A DNA stretch of 64,000 nucleotides. Source: Beroe forskalii (taxonomy: Eukaryota; Ctenophora; Nuda; Beroida; Beroidae). Below the pieces are notes generated by a model. That model was not told the DNA's origin and searched no databases. It saw only the letters and a program-made list of their open reading frames with translations. The stretch lies in NCBI GenBank assembly GCA_011033025.1, contig WFMF01000048.1, positions 434,001 to 498,000 of the forward strand, read 5' to 3'. The position numbers and the translations under genes are program-made. This document shows positions 56,701 to 64,000 of this stretch, piece by piece; positions within the stretch are counted from its first letter, which is position 1, and each line of letters starts with the position of its first letter.

Positions 56701-57153
56701 CCGGAAGTCATACAGAGATCCTACCAGCTGAACAGTCGAATCAACTGGGTGGTGCAATCCAGTGCTGTGGACTTCCTGCACCTTTTGCTAGTGTGCATGA
56801 AGTGGCTGATGAGTGACTACCAAATTCCTGGCAGATTTGCTCTCAGTATACACGATGAGGTTAGGTTCCACATCCCTCTGGAATACAAGTATGAAGCTGC
56901 TCTAGCGCTGCAGATATCTAATCTTCTCACTCGAGCATTCTTCTCCTCTCAACTGGGTATACACGACCTTCCCAACAATGTTGCCTTTTTCAGTGGCGTT
57001 GACATAGACAGGTCTTTGAGGAAGGATGTCCGTGATGAGTGCATCACCCCTTCCAACCCACATGGCTTAGCACTGTCATATGGAATCGAGCCAGGCGAAG
57101 AACTGGATATATTTGCTCTTCTTGAAAAAGTGAATGTTTTGAAACCTCGCTAA
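53719..57153 (+). CDS. POLG: Mitochondrial DNA polymerase gamma catalytic subunit, intronless
   Basis: 1,144 residues in one exon. This is the replicase and proofreading exonuclease of mitochondrial DNA. Exonuclease motifs: LVFDVEVC (Asp219, Glu221), VGHHVMYDRARV (Asp283; most family members have Asn at the second His) and SYCANDVLAT (Tyr381 to Asp385). Polymerase motifs: A, FVGADVDSQELWIASL (Asp802); B, SRNAAKAFNYARIYGSG (Arg860, Lys864, Tyr868); C, SIHDEVRF (Asp1046). The conserved TITRRATEQLWLTASN block precedes motif A. Start: the first in-frame ATG after a TGA at 53,680. The frame itself could begin at TTG 53,692, which I reject. The N-terminus (MKHKKVLSSASSLFNHRL) is basic and can serve as a mitochondrial presequence. 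Length equals insect POLG and is shorter than human (1,239). No frameshift, and all catalytic carboxylates are present. Confidence 0.97.
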   Translation: MKHKKVLSSASSLFNHRLDLVRPQKITSECRSREERNETKHGHAREQFRDVSWNNRQSPSNHHRMQNNSKQCTTSKRNEIQFHRIDADYGARYNTFGIQMIPKTLHEKLFQKPPPVLDPNINQKCKAQLEEFGLNQGSLKSSDSVDISLPEGTANIAEFFNKIACDQLSPYSDYIARLTECPELPQLPSQWSQNTGWTKYTRNGHIAVPWPECRELVFDVEVCIQNGNNLPALAVAISPDYVYSWTSPALGKPWLYNRKPSTELLIPLGSEPKLIVGHHVMYDRARVAEEYQENRSKLRFLDTQSLHMCVSGLENNQKGQWLGANANDDLSKAWMKVGAPNSLAATHKLYCGKDLDKSERDIFVSGSHQDVQEMFQSLVSYCANDVLATFHVLKKVWKLYVERFPSPVTLAGMFEMASCFIPTNINWYRYVAESDATFYEMQGEIQKVLSLLADEVLLKYHLNKEKSLADPWMSQLNWSCKKILGVKTKKLSVKAQKEEDENREKQRNTPFTIAAAIDKVCSGSSDKPKHYLGAPEWYRSLCPKASSYHDISWQRGPLDISLSTAVAPLLLQLAYQDHPVYRTHHHGWGYLVPKSQDEAVVRLALVKKFFPDAVAIDTLNNLPDHELEDNARLEYESDIEEIRNQIELLSKSGENPHLFLHYDFKKISLNAHHVGNVGNPLGKGFTNSIEEGIISSFGSAEAQQVLTLGLGLTSWRNTRSRIISQFVVELQDSDFSSGEAAAIGTKNLVGAILPQVVPAGTITRRATEQLWLTASNVRSDRVGSEFKGVVTPFPGYCFVGADVDSQELWIASLIGDSKFGEHGATPLGWMSLQGQKSSGTDMHSMTAAELSQGRPGLVSRNAAKAFNYARIYGSGKGLARSMLRDCCKELNDEEIHAIIDHMFQRTKGKQMYQLTKLGKKQAIMHDLNLNEISTEDLENMSRLTGFTPFQLANHQKSRYSGGSESAMFNKLEDIAKSKHPATPFLGSRITRTLEPEVIQRSYQLNSRINWVVQSSAVDFLHLLLVCMKWLMSDYQIPGRFALSIHDEVRFHIPLEYKYEAALALQISNLLTRAFFSSQLGIHDLPNNVAFFSGVDIDRSLRKDVRDECITPSNPHGLALSYGIEPGEELDIFALLEKVNVLKPR

Positions 57154-57913
57154 TGAATCATTTTCGAAAAGTTGTTAGGTACTCACGAATTGTAGCTCGA
57201 TTTAGTGGTTTTATCCTGCAGTGTAACTGTTATTTAATCATTTTATCCTATTTATAGGAATTATCCTATTTATAGGAATTTAAACTTTTATTGACGAACA
57301 TTGTGATCCTTGAACTCTGGATAAACATAAAAATGTACGAGGTTTTTGAAATTTAAATTGGTCGATATTATGGTATACTTTCTTTTACATAATTTACATG
57401 TACGATACTTATTTTTTAGTCAATTTTATTTTGATAATTTATTTGCGATATGATTTATACAAGTATACATAATACTCCTATCATGCTATATTATTATTTA
57501 AAGAAGGTTTATCTAAAATAAATTTAATATAATTATGGTTTCTATAATATGATAACGCCTTGTCATTATTCGCTCTTGTGATATTCTCGTTTAAATCGCA
57601 GTGATGTATTATCGTGTAGTTTAACAACATGCATGCTGATGTGCCGATAATCATCATTTATAAGACTCATGGACGGCACACGTTAGTCGAACTTATCTGC
57701 TAATGAAACTCCAATACTGTACTTACATCAGGATATGCTGTGTACTTTGATAAGTTAATACCAATTTCCACTGAAGTACTGGCGATGAATGTAAATAGCC
57801 GAAAAATTTCCTCCATATGCTAGCATTTACTCATTTATAATATCATAAATTCGTAAGTACTTTGCTGCAACTTTTTATAATATAATAGAGATATTATCGC
57901 TAGCTATGATTAG
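57154..57913. other. 3' UTR of POLG and 5' flank of FAXDC2-like gene 2
   Basis: AT-rich. It contains a tandem TTATCCTATTTATAGGAAT duplication (57,241-57,280) and a candidate AATAAA poly-A hexamer at 57,517-57,522. No other exon recognised. Confidence 0.5.
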
Positions 57914-60900
57914 ATGGAATACCGAAAGTTGGCGCTGATATGGGCTACAAACAAAGCGGGGGTATACGCGTTATTGCTTGCGGCTCTTCTTCAAACATGG
58001 CTTATTTATTGTGATCCACACTCGTGAGTCAATAACTCGGACTAAAGAAGTAAAGAACAAGTTACACTATTTCCAGTCTTGATTTTCAAATATTCCTTGG
58101 CAGTGTTAGATGTTAATAAGACACGTATAATATAATCTCGTTACTGATTTAACTTGGTAACCTCCAGATTGACAGTTCGCCTGATGACCTCGGTTCGTCA
58201 CTCTTTGGAGTCCCTGTGGTCTCTGATCTGGGTAAACATGTTCCACCAGCATAGCTTCCTGATCCGGACCCTTGGAACTACTTCGTGGGTCTTCATCTGG
58301 TACACTCTGGTTACCTGCATCTTCCTGCTGTGTGACGTGACAGGTTTGAACTTTGAATGCAAAAAGTTGAGAAATTTCAGTATTTAGGGGAAATTTCGGG
58401 ATTTAGAAAGATTTTACAAATAATTTTTCATAATTTTCTCTGCAATAAACTGTTTAACTGATCGATTAGGTCGCCCTGCCTTCCTGCACCGCTACAAGAT
58501 CCAAGAGCTGAGAAAGCCCCTGTCCCGTGACAAAGTGCTGGAGTGTCTGAGGGTGAACGTGCTGAACCTGGCAGTGGTCCAGTTCCTGCTCAGTCTCCCA
58601 GCGTACCCTGTGATGGTGTGCCTTGGGGCGCTACACACGGGGCCCCTGCCTTCCTTTGGGGAGGCGGTGTTGCAGCTGGTCGGCTGCAGACTCCTAGAGG
58701 AGTGCGCTAATTACTACTCTCACAGGTGATGACCAAGCTTTTAGTGGCTCAATAGGCAGTCCTAGTCAGTCGTTGTGCTCAGCTGGCTAAATAAATGATC
58801 TACATCCATAATATCGCTAAATATCACAACTTAATTTCACCAATCATGATAATAAAGCCTCGAGACTAAGTACTTCAGATGAAAGCGATGCTCTATATGT
58901 AACTAATAGAATATATCCTCTAACCACGCCATGTCCGACAGACTGCTCCATACCCCGCGTTTCTACAAGTTCCACAAGCGTCACCACGAGTGGGGAGCCC
59001 CTATAGCGTTCTCCACGGTGTACTGCAGCCCTGTGGAACACGTCCTAAACAACGTGACCCCGGTAATGCTGGGTCCTCTCCTGGTGAGGTGCCACCTTCT
59101 CCTCACTTGGTTCTGGTGAGTTGTTCCACCTCCTGGTGAGGTGCCACCTCCTGGTGAGGTGCCACCTCCTGGTGAGGTACCACCTCCTGGTGAGGTGCCA
59201 CCTTCTGGTTAGGTGCCACCTTCTGGTGAGGTGCCACCTCCTGGTGAGGTTCCACCTCCTGGTGAGGTGCCACCTCCTGGTGAGGTACCACCTCCTGGTG
59301 AGGTGCCACCTTCTGGTTAGGTGCCACCTCCTGGTGAGGTGCCACCTCCTGGTGAGGTGCCACCTCCTGGTGCCACCTCCTGGTGAGGTGCCACCTCCTG
59401 GTGAGGTGCCACCTCCTGGTGAGATGCCACCTCCTGGTGAGGTGCCACCTCCTGGTGAGGTGCCACCTTCTGGTGAGGTGCCACCTTCTGGTGAGGTACC
59501 ACCTCCTGGTGAAGTGCCACCTTCTGGTTAAGTGCCACCTCCTGGTGAGGTGCCACCTCCTGGTGCCACCTCCTGGTGAGATGCCACCTCCTGGTGAGGT
59601 GCCACCTCCTGGTGAGGTGCCACCTTCTGGTGAGGTGCCACCTCCTGGTGAGGTGCCACCTCCTGGTGAGGTGCCACCTTCTGGTGAGGTGCCACCTCCT
59701 GGTGAGGTGCCACCTCCTGGTGAGGTGCCACCTTCTGGTGAGGTGCCACCTCCTGGTGAGGTGCCACCTCCACCTTACTTGCTTAGGGAGCAGATTTAGT
59801 CCTCTTGTCTAGAATTACTATAATATCTTTCTCCTTTTCATACCTGAAATGAGTTCAAAGCCGCTCTGACCGAGTCAATCCTAGAAATGCTTCACTTAGG
59901 CCGGTTTGGCGTCATACCGGTAGTTCCGACAGTAAAAATGTGTATTGCGGACCCGTCTCAGCCCCTTTCCTGTTAACAAAGCCGCAGTCAGGGAGGTTAA
60001 CTGAGATTAAGTGCACATCGGGACATAACACAACAATGAATATGATGTCAGTCATAATGAATACTCAATTTAGAGACCCATTATTATCCAATGTTGGCTC
60101 CTGTGTCTTCAATGAGCCAACAATACCAAATCTTCTGTTTGAACATTTTCTGTTAGCAAATCCCTTTGATTGGAACTTTTCATACCTCTCACGAATAGAA
60201 CCCTGTTTCAAATCTATTGTCAATACGATTGTGAGATTGTAGGAATGCGCCACAGTTTAATCGATGATACCTAATCCAGACATTTTCACTTTCAGGATAT
60301 CATTCCTCCTATTCACTGCGATCATTGAACACTGTGGCTACCACTTACCATTCTTCTACAGTAACGAAGGCCATGATTACCATCACCGAACGTAAGTGGA
60401 AACCTTCAGATGAAACCTCACCTGAAACAGAGTAGAATTTTAACAAATAACACGATTCGGTATATATAATATTATTATGGGTTATCGAGGCTTCCTAAAT
60501 AATCTTATATCCTCGTCGACCTACCGTGAAATAAACAAATAATAATTACTTAGGTAACTGAACAATATGTTCTTTAAATACTAGTCCTTTCAGTATACCT
60601 CTTCATTAAGTTATTAATAGCACAATGCGGTTTCTAGATCCAAGGGCGTAGCCAGGGGGAAGGCGACACAGGCGGCTGCCTCCCCCTTTTTGGACAGACA
60701 CTGTGAATTTTTGTTAAGACTTTGTTTAGATGAGAGATTTGAGCCAAGCAAAATAAGAAATCAACAGGTTTCACAGCAACTCGCCGCCTCCTTTTCAAAA
60801 ATCTGGCTACGCCCCTGCCTAGATCAAAGTCAGAACATCCAATCATTCAGCTACGTTTCTTTTTACATATCTCGCTTACCTCTTACCCCAGGTCTAGTAG

Positions 60901-61033
60901 CTGGTACGGCACCCTCGCCTTCTTGGACGTGTTGCACGGCACTGACGCACCGTTCAGTGACACCGTTCACTCCAAGAGACACTTCATTTCCTGCTCTCTT
61001 ACTCCCGTCAGAGAAACCATCACAGATAACTAG
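57914..61033 (+). CDS. FAXDC2: FAXDC2-like fatty acid hydroxylase domain protein, gene 2 (6 exons)
   Basis: Coding exons: 57,914-58,023; 58,168-58,343; 58,470-58,725; 58,942-59,115; 60,296-60,391; 60,892-61,033. They sum to 954 nt (317 residues) with matching phases. The histidine boxes are intact: HRLLH (180-184), HKRHH (192-196), HCGYH (251-255) and HDYHH (265-269). The late motif is LHGTD (285-289), the normal family form. The first exon encodes one membrane span (GVYALLLAALLQTWLIY). It is a diverged paralogue of gene 1, 4-5 kb away on the far side of POLG, and shares the intron positions around the histidine boxes. Coding sequence is much more GC-rich than in gene 1. Intron 4 starts with a minisatellite derived from the exon. 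Exon 1 rests on frame, donor (GTGAGT) and membrane segment only. Confidence 0.87.
59116..59772. repeat. 18-bp minisatellite derived from the adjacent exon end
   Basis: About 36 copies of GGTGAGGTGCCACCTCCT (variants CCTTCT, GGTACC, GGTTAGG) fill the first 650 bp of intron 4 of FAXDC2-like gene 2. The preceding exon contains CCTGGTGAGGTGCCACCT as coding sequence (about 59,090-59,107), and the true donor is CTGGTGAGT (59,112-59,120). Each unit therefore repeats exon sequence and a donor-like GGTGAG. Six to seven units in tandem read as LLVRCH repeats in frame, but the frame would pass a TGA at the true donor. Confidence 0.95.
59773..60295. other. Rest of FAXDC2-like gene 2 intron 4
   Basis: The 100-codon frame at 59,940-60,242 has no recognised domain and lies within the intron. 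Nothing else supported. Confidence 0.4.
60641..60817. mobile_element. 177-bp hAT-type MITE in intron 5
   Basis: The ends CAAGGGCGTAGCCAG and CTGGCTACGCCCCTG are inverted (one mismatch). The flanks TCTAGATC (60,633-60,640) and CCTAGATC (60,818-60,825) form an 8-bp target duplication with one difference. CAGGGGCGTAGCCAG-like ends and 8-bp duplications are typical of hAT elements in animals. No coding capacity. Confidence 0.85.
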
Positions 61034-61081
61034 TGGAATAGTGATCATGAACAATGAACATGGGTAACGCATAGATTGACA

Positions 61082-61174
61082 GAGGCCCCGATAAAGACGC
61101 GCGTATGTCCTCTGCGCGATTCAACTTTCTATATAAATTCCGTCAAAAGCATACAATTTCGCGCGTCTTTATCG
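61082..61174. repeat. Hairpin element of about 93 bp after FAXDC2-like gene 2
   Basis: AGGCCCCGATAAAGACGCGCG on the left pairs with CGCGCGTCTTTATCGAGGCCT on the right (one mismatch), with about 50 bp between. It lies about 50 bp after the stop codon and is probably in the 3' UTR or just beyond it. It may be a tiny MITE or a transcript hairpin. Confidence 0.6.
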
Positions 61175-61511
61175 AGGCCTTTTTCAATCGAGCGGTCTGC
61201 ACAAATGTGGGTCAGTTGTTGGAGATACCATCACAAATTTCAATGAAAACGGAATTTGATCAAAAATCAGATTTCAGATTCATTAATGAGATTCCTTTCA
61301 TATTATTATTCTATTTTATTTCATTTTCAATAGATCAGTAGATCGGTCAAGTTTTGACTTTTACCTTCACAGTTTGTATGAGCAGTATGTTTGTTTTAGA
61401 ATTTTTATTCATTTTTGACGTTTTATGAGCCTGTTCGAGTGACCCTCGGAAACCTTTCTCGTTATAATATAGTAATATGTCCTATTATTATGTCCTATTA
61501 TATACGTTTTT
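61175..61511. other. AT-rich flank
   Basis: A 78-codon frame (61,105-61,341) overlaps the hairpin element and has no recognised domain. No other feature. Confidence 0.35.
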
Positions 61512-61873
61512 GGGCAGTGATCCGTTTGCCAATTCGTTGAGGCGCCAGTCTAATGCTGGTCTTGCGCCAGTCTAGTGCAGGTGTGCAGGTCTAATGCAGG
61601 TTTGGCGTCGGTTGTTTGCAGGTTTAGCGCTGGTCTTGTGCCAGTTTAATGCATTAAACCGGCGCTAGCCCTAAATTTAACTGGCGCCTGGACAAAGTGG
61701 CAAACGGATCTATGGCCACTTGGCACTTACTTGTATGATATGTTTAAACCTGCACAAAACCGGCGCCAAACCTGCATTAGACCTGCACTAGACTGGCGTT
61801 AGACCTGCATTAAACCGGCGCTAGACCTGCATTAGACTGGCGCCTGGACAAAGTGGCAAACGGATCTATGCCC
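61512..61873. mobile_element. 362-bp element of GGCGCCAGTCTAATGCAGG repeats with inverted ends
   Basis: The left end GGGCAGTGATCCGTTTGCCA pairs with TGGCAAACGGATCTATGCCC on the right. Just inside, GGCGCCAGTCTAATG pairs with CATTAGACTGGCGCC. The interior is an irregular series of about 22-bp units, first in one orientation and then, from about 61,660, inverted. An internal copy of the right end lies at 61,690-61,722. No target duplication that I would trust. A decayed relative is at 33.6 kb. Confidence 0.7.
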
Positions 61874-62811
61874 GTTTATTCTCTAATCGATGTGCATTGT
61901 GCAATGTGGATTCATAATTAGCATGCGATAGGTTGCTATTAATTTATTCTGAATTACGTTTTTGGTAATTTGAACAAATAAATATCCATATTTATTTGTC
62001 CAAATTCAAAATGGCTGAGTTTTTCTAAATTTGAATTTATGAGCCCTTTTGTTGATACTTTTGTCAATTTATTTTTCTTAAATTTTGTTAAATAAAATAA
62101 AACCATTATTTACAGTAATGAATAAATCCTTTTGATAAATCTATTGATTTTGATCTGTACGAAACTTTTAAAAATGAAACGTTAACGTATGTATGTATTT
62201 TTTTTAGCTTTTTAGCTTTTTAGTATTTTATAGTTTTTTTTAGAAAGTTATGATATGCTTTGTATTAGTTATTGGGAAAATAAATATATAATATAGCCAT
62301 AATGCTACCATATTTTATCTAAATTGAGTCATTTCGCAAAGATTTAATTGCATTCTAAATTTGTGATCTGAAATTACTCACTAGCTCCTACCTAATTAGA
62401 TTTATCATATTTAATACACGCGGATTTAAAGTCGTGACATTTATCAGTTTATTTGCAGTAAGACAATCTTCCGCTGTATACATGTACGTTGTTAGCTTCA
62501 ACAGAATAACATTCTATTATTTTGTTATCATGACTTTTTGAATCGCTTTGCCCCTTTCCTCTTCGCTGGATTTGCCCCTGGCTTGCATCTACTGACAAGT
62601 GACAGTCCCTTTTTTGAAACCCTTCCCTCTGTTTGTGTCCCATGTTGTTTTTCTCTCCTTCGCCACCATAACAAAACTATTTCAGAGTAATTTCTAGGTA
62701 TTTTACATTTATTTTTCGTGATGATAATTCAGGATTTTATAATCGCCCTAATGTACACGTATATTTCCATGAAATAGCATTTAAGCCCACGAGTTCGCCT
62801 CTGATCTAGGC
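61874..62811. other. AT-rich intergenic stretch
   Basis: No gene seen. Several poly-T and AATAAAA-type runs. It is the 5' flank of the gene that begins at 62,812. Confidence 0.4.
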
Positions 62812-63828
62812 ATGAAAAGGCAGAGTAGCATGGTCCGACAGAAACCCTCGCTCTCCCCCATCATAGACGAGAACGAGGACCAACAACAGCACCAGAAACC
62901 ATGGGCCCAGAAACCCGCCGCCCGCCTGAGCAGGAGGCAGAGGGGAGGGAGGGGCGAGGGCAAGGGGGAGAAACCTGAGAGAACCGTACTGCCTGTACTC
63001 GGTAAGGGCATGTCATACTCATGACGAATAGCGGTTAATAGGAAGTAGTTTGGTGCACAACGATCGTGATAATGATTCCCTCAGCATTCCTAATTAGTGA
63101 AGATGATCTATTTAACCATTCCCCAGGCGTGATACACACCAACAACATAATATACACACCGAATTTAATACATTAATCGTGTCAATCAACAATTCGGCCT
63201 GCGGCCTCATTGTTGATAACTTAATTGCACTGATTCATGCGTACAATCCGGACAATCCGGACCCTTTACTCTCCCCATTCCTCATTTCGTAACAATGATT
63301 CTCTCCTCACTTCTCATTTCGTGATAATGATTCTCTCCTCACTCATCATTTAGTGATAATGATTCTCTCCTCACTCCTCATTTAGTGATAATGATTCTCT
63401 CCTCACTCCTCATTTAGTGATAATGATACTCTCCTCACTCCTCATTTAGTGATAATGATACTTTCCTCACTCCTCATTTAGTGATAATGATACTTTCCTC
63501 ACTCCTCATTTCGTGATAATGATACTCTCCTCACTCCTCATTTAGTGATAATGATACTCTCCTCACTCCTCATTTAGTGATAATGATTCTCTCCTCACTC
63601 CTCATTTCGTGATAATGATACTTTCCTCACTCCTCATTTAGTGACAATGATACTCTCCGAACGTGTGCTATCCTCACTCCCAGCATTAGTAGTAATTCCC
63701 CCACCTCGCAGGGTCTCTGTCTATGAACATAGAGTCCAGCAACACGTACGAGACTGACAGGAAGGCGCTGCACGACATGCTTTACCGGAACAAGTTACTC
63801 CGCACCAAGAAGCAGAAGAGCATCGAAG
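62812..63828 (+). CDS. First two coding exons of an unrecognised gene, continuing past the right edge
   Basis: Exon 1 is 62,812-63,001: it starts MKRQSSMVRQKPSLSPIIDE, has an in-frame TAA 30 nt upstream and a GTAAGG donor. Exon 2 is 63,712-63,828, with acceptor CACCTCGCAG and donor GTATTT; it reads SLSMNIESSNTYETDRKALH and then a basic LLRTKKQKSIE. The joining phase is 1 on both sides, so the spliced frame stays open. The encoded 102 residues are basic and low in hydrophobics, with an Arg/Gly-rich segment (RLSRRQRGGRGEGKGEK), and are probably cytosolic or nuclear. I do not recognise the family. The exons are GC-rich against an AT-rich background, which supports real coding sequence. Confidence 0.65.
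63285..63655. repeat. 32-bp minisatellite in an intron
   Basis: About 11-12 copies of TGATAATGATTCTCTCCTCA followed by CTCCTCATTTAG lie between the two exons of the right-edge gene. Variation is limited to a few positions (ATTCTC / ATACTC / ATACTT and TTTAG / TTTCG). Plain tandem repeat. Confidence 0.95.
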
Positions 63829-63974
63829 GTATTTATCATAGGCTGTTGCCGCCCTGTTAGACCGTGGGAAATATATTCTTATGTCCGCACTTGTCGGTAG
63901 GCCGGTGTAACTAGTACCTCCATGAGTCCAAGGATATTATTGAAGTATTGAGGTGTCATTGAAGTATTGAAGTA

Positions 63975-64000
63975 TCTTATTGGCCTTTATTTAACCGGCC
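63975..64000. mobile_element. Left end of another CCGGCC-type MITE, cut by the window edge
   Basis: CTTATTGGCCTTTATTTAAC followed by CGGCC matches the terminus of the element at 20,439. Only the end is visible. Confidence 0.7.

Noticed and set aside
59121..59799. Frames with LLVRCH or Pro/Gly repeats on both strands
   Set aside because: They are the 18-bp intronic minisatellite read in different frames, not genes.
59940..60242. 100-codon frame as a nested gene
   Set aside because: It lies in an intron, has no recognised domain, and an overlapping frame of similar quality exists on the other strand.
63285..63655. CRISPR-like regular repeats
   Set aside because: Plain contiguous 32-bp minisatellite in an intron.

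Overview
The window is nuclear DNA from an animal, most likely a repeat-rich invertebrate. It has small exons with GT-AG introns, AT-rich non-coding DNA, and recognisable orthologues of metazoan genes: POC5, POLG, an SLC35G transporter and two FAXDC2-type hydroxylases. CR1-group LINEs, Penelope-like fragments, a tRNA-derived SINE and many DNA-transposon derivatives surround them. I cannot name the species or phylum from sequence alone. No bacterial operon, rRNA, functional tRNA gene or CRISPR array was seen.

Layout. 1-319 (-): first coding exon of an unrecognised gene running off the left edge. About 0.3-25 kb: gene-poor. It holds short tandem repeats (1.74, 8.8-9.4 and 13.8-14.9 kb), MITEs and dispersed repeats, a LINE relic (17.3-18.0 kb), and a 4.5 kb TTAA-flanked element (18,710-23,205) that carries a later GC-rich LINE insertion and a nested MITE. 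25.3-26.3 kb (+): intronless SLC35G-type transporter. 26.9-33.2 kb (-): POC5, tail to tail with it. 33.5-46.7 kb: a mobile-element block with Penelope-like pieces, a family of about 502-bp tandem repeats in both orientations, and a CR1-group LINE (36.4-42.5 kb) split by a 1.7 kb fold-back element. 47.0-61.0 kb (+): FAXDC2-like gene 1, intronless POLG, FAXDC2-like gene 2. 62.8-63.8 kb (+): first two coding exons of another unrecognised gene that continues past the right edge.

For the split genes I placed exons by hand, using splice dinucleotides, reading phase and family alignment from memory. FAXDC2-like gene 1 (7 exons, 343 residues) and gene 2 (6 exons, 317 residues) close exactly in frame, and both keep all the histidine boxes. 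POC5 closes in frame from its third recognised exon to the stop; at least one exon near its 5' end is uncertain.

The genes do not look like one pathway: centriole assembly (POC5), mitochondrial DNA replication (POLG), membrane lipid hydroxylation (two FAXDC2 paralogues) and solute transport (SLC35G). The most unusual structures are an intronic 18-bp minisatellite that copies the end of the adjacent FAXDC2-like exon together with a splice-donor-like motif, the fold-back element with a reconstructable 3-bp target duplication, the 502-bp repeat carrying an 84-codon reading frame, and CRE palindromes (TGACGTCA) carried by several transposon families.
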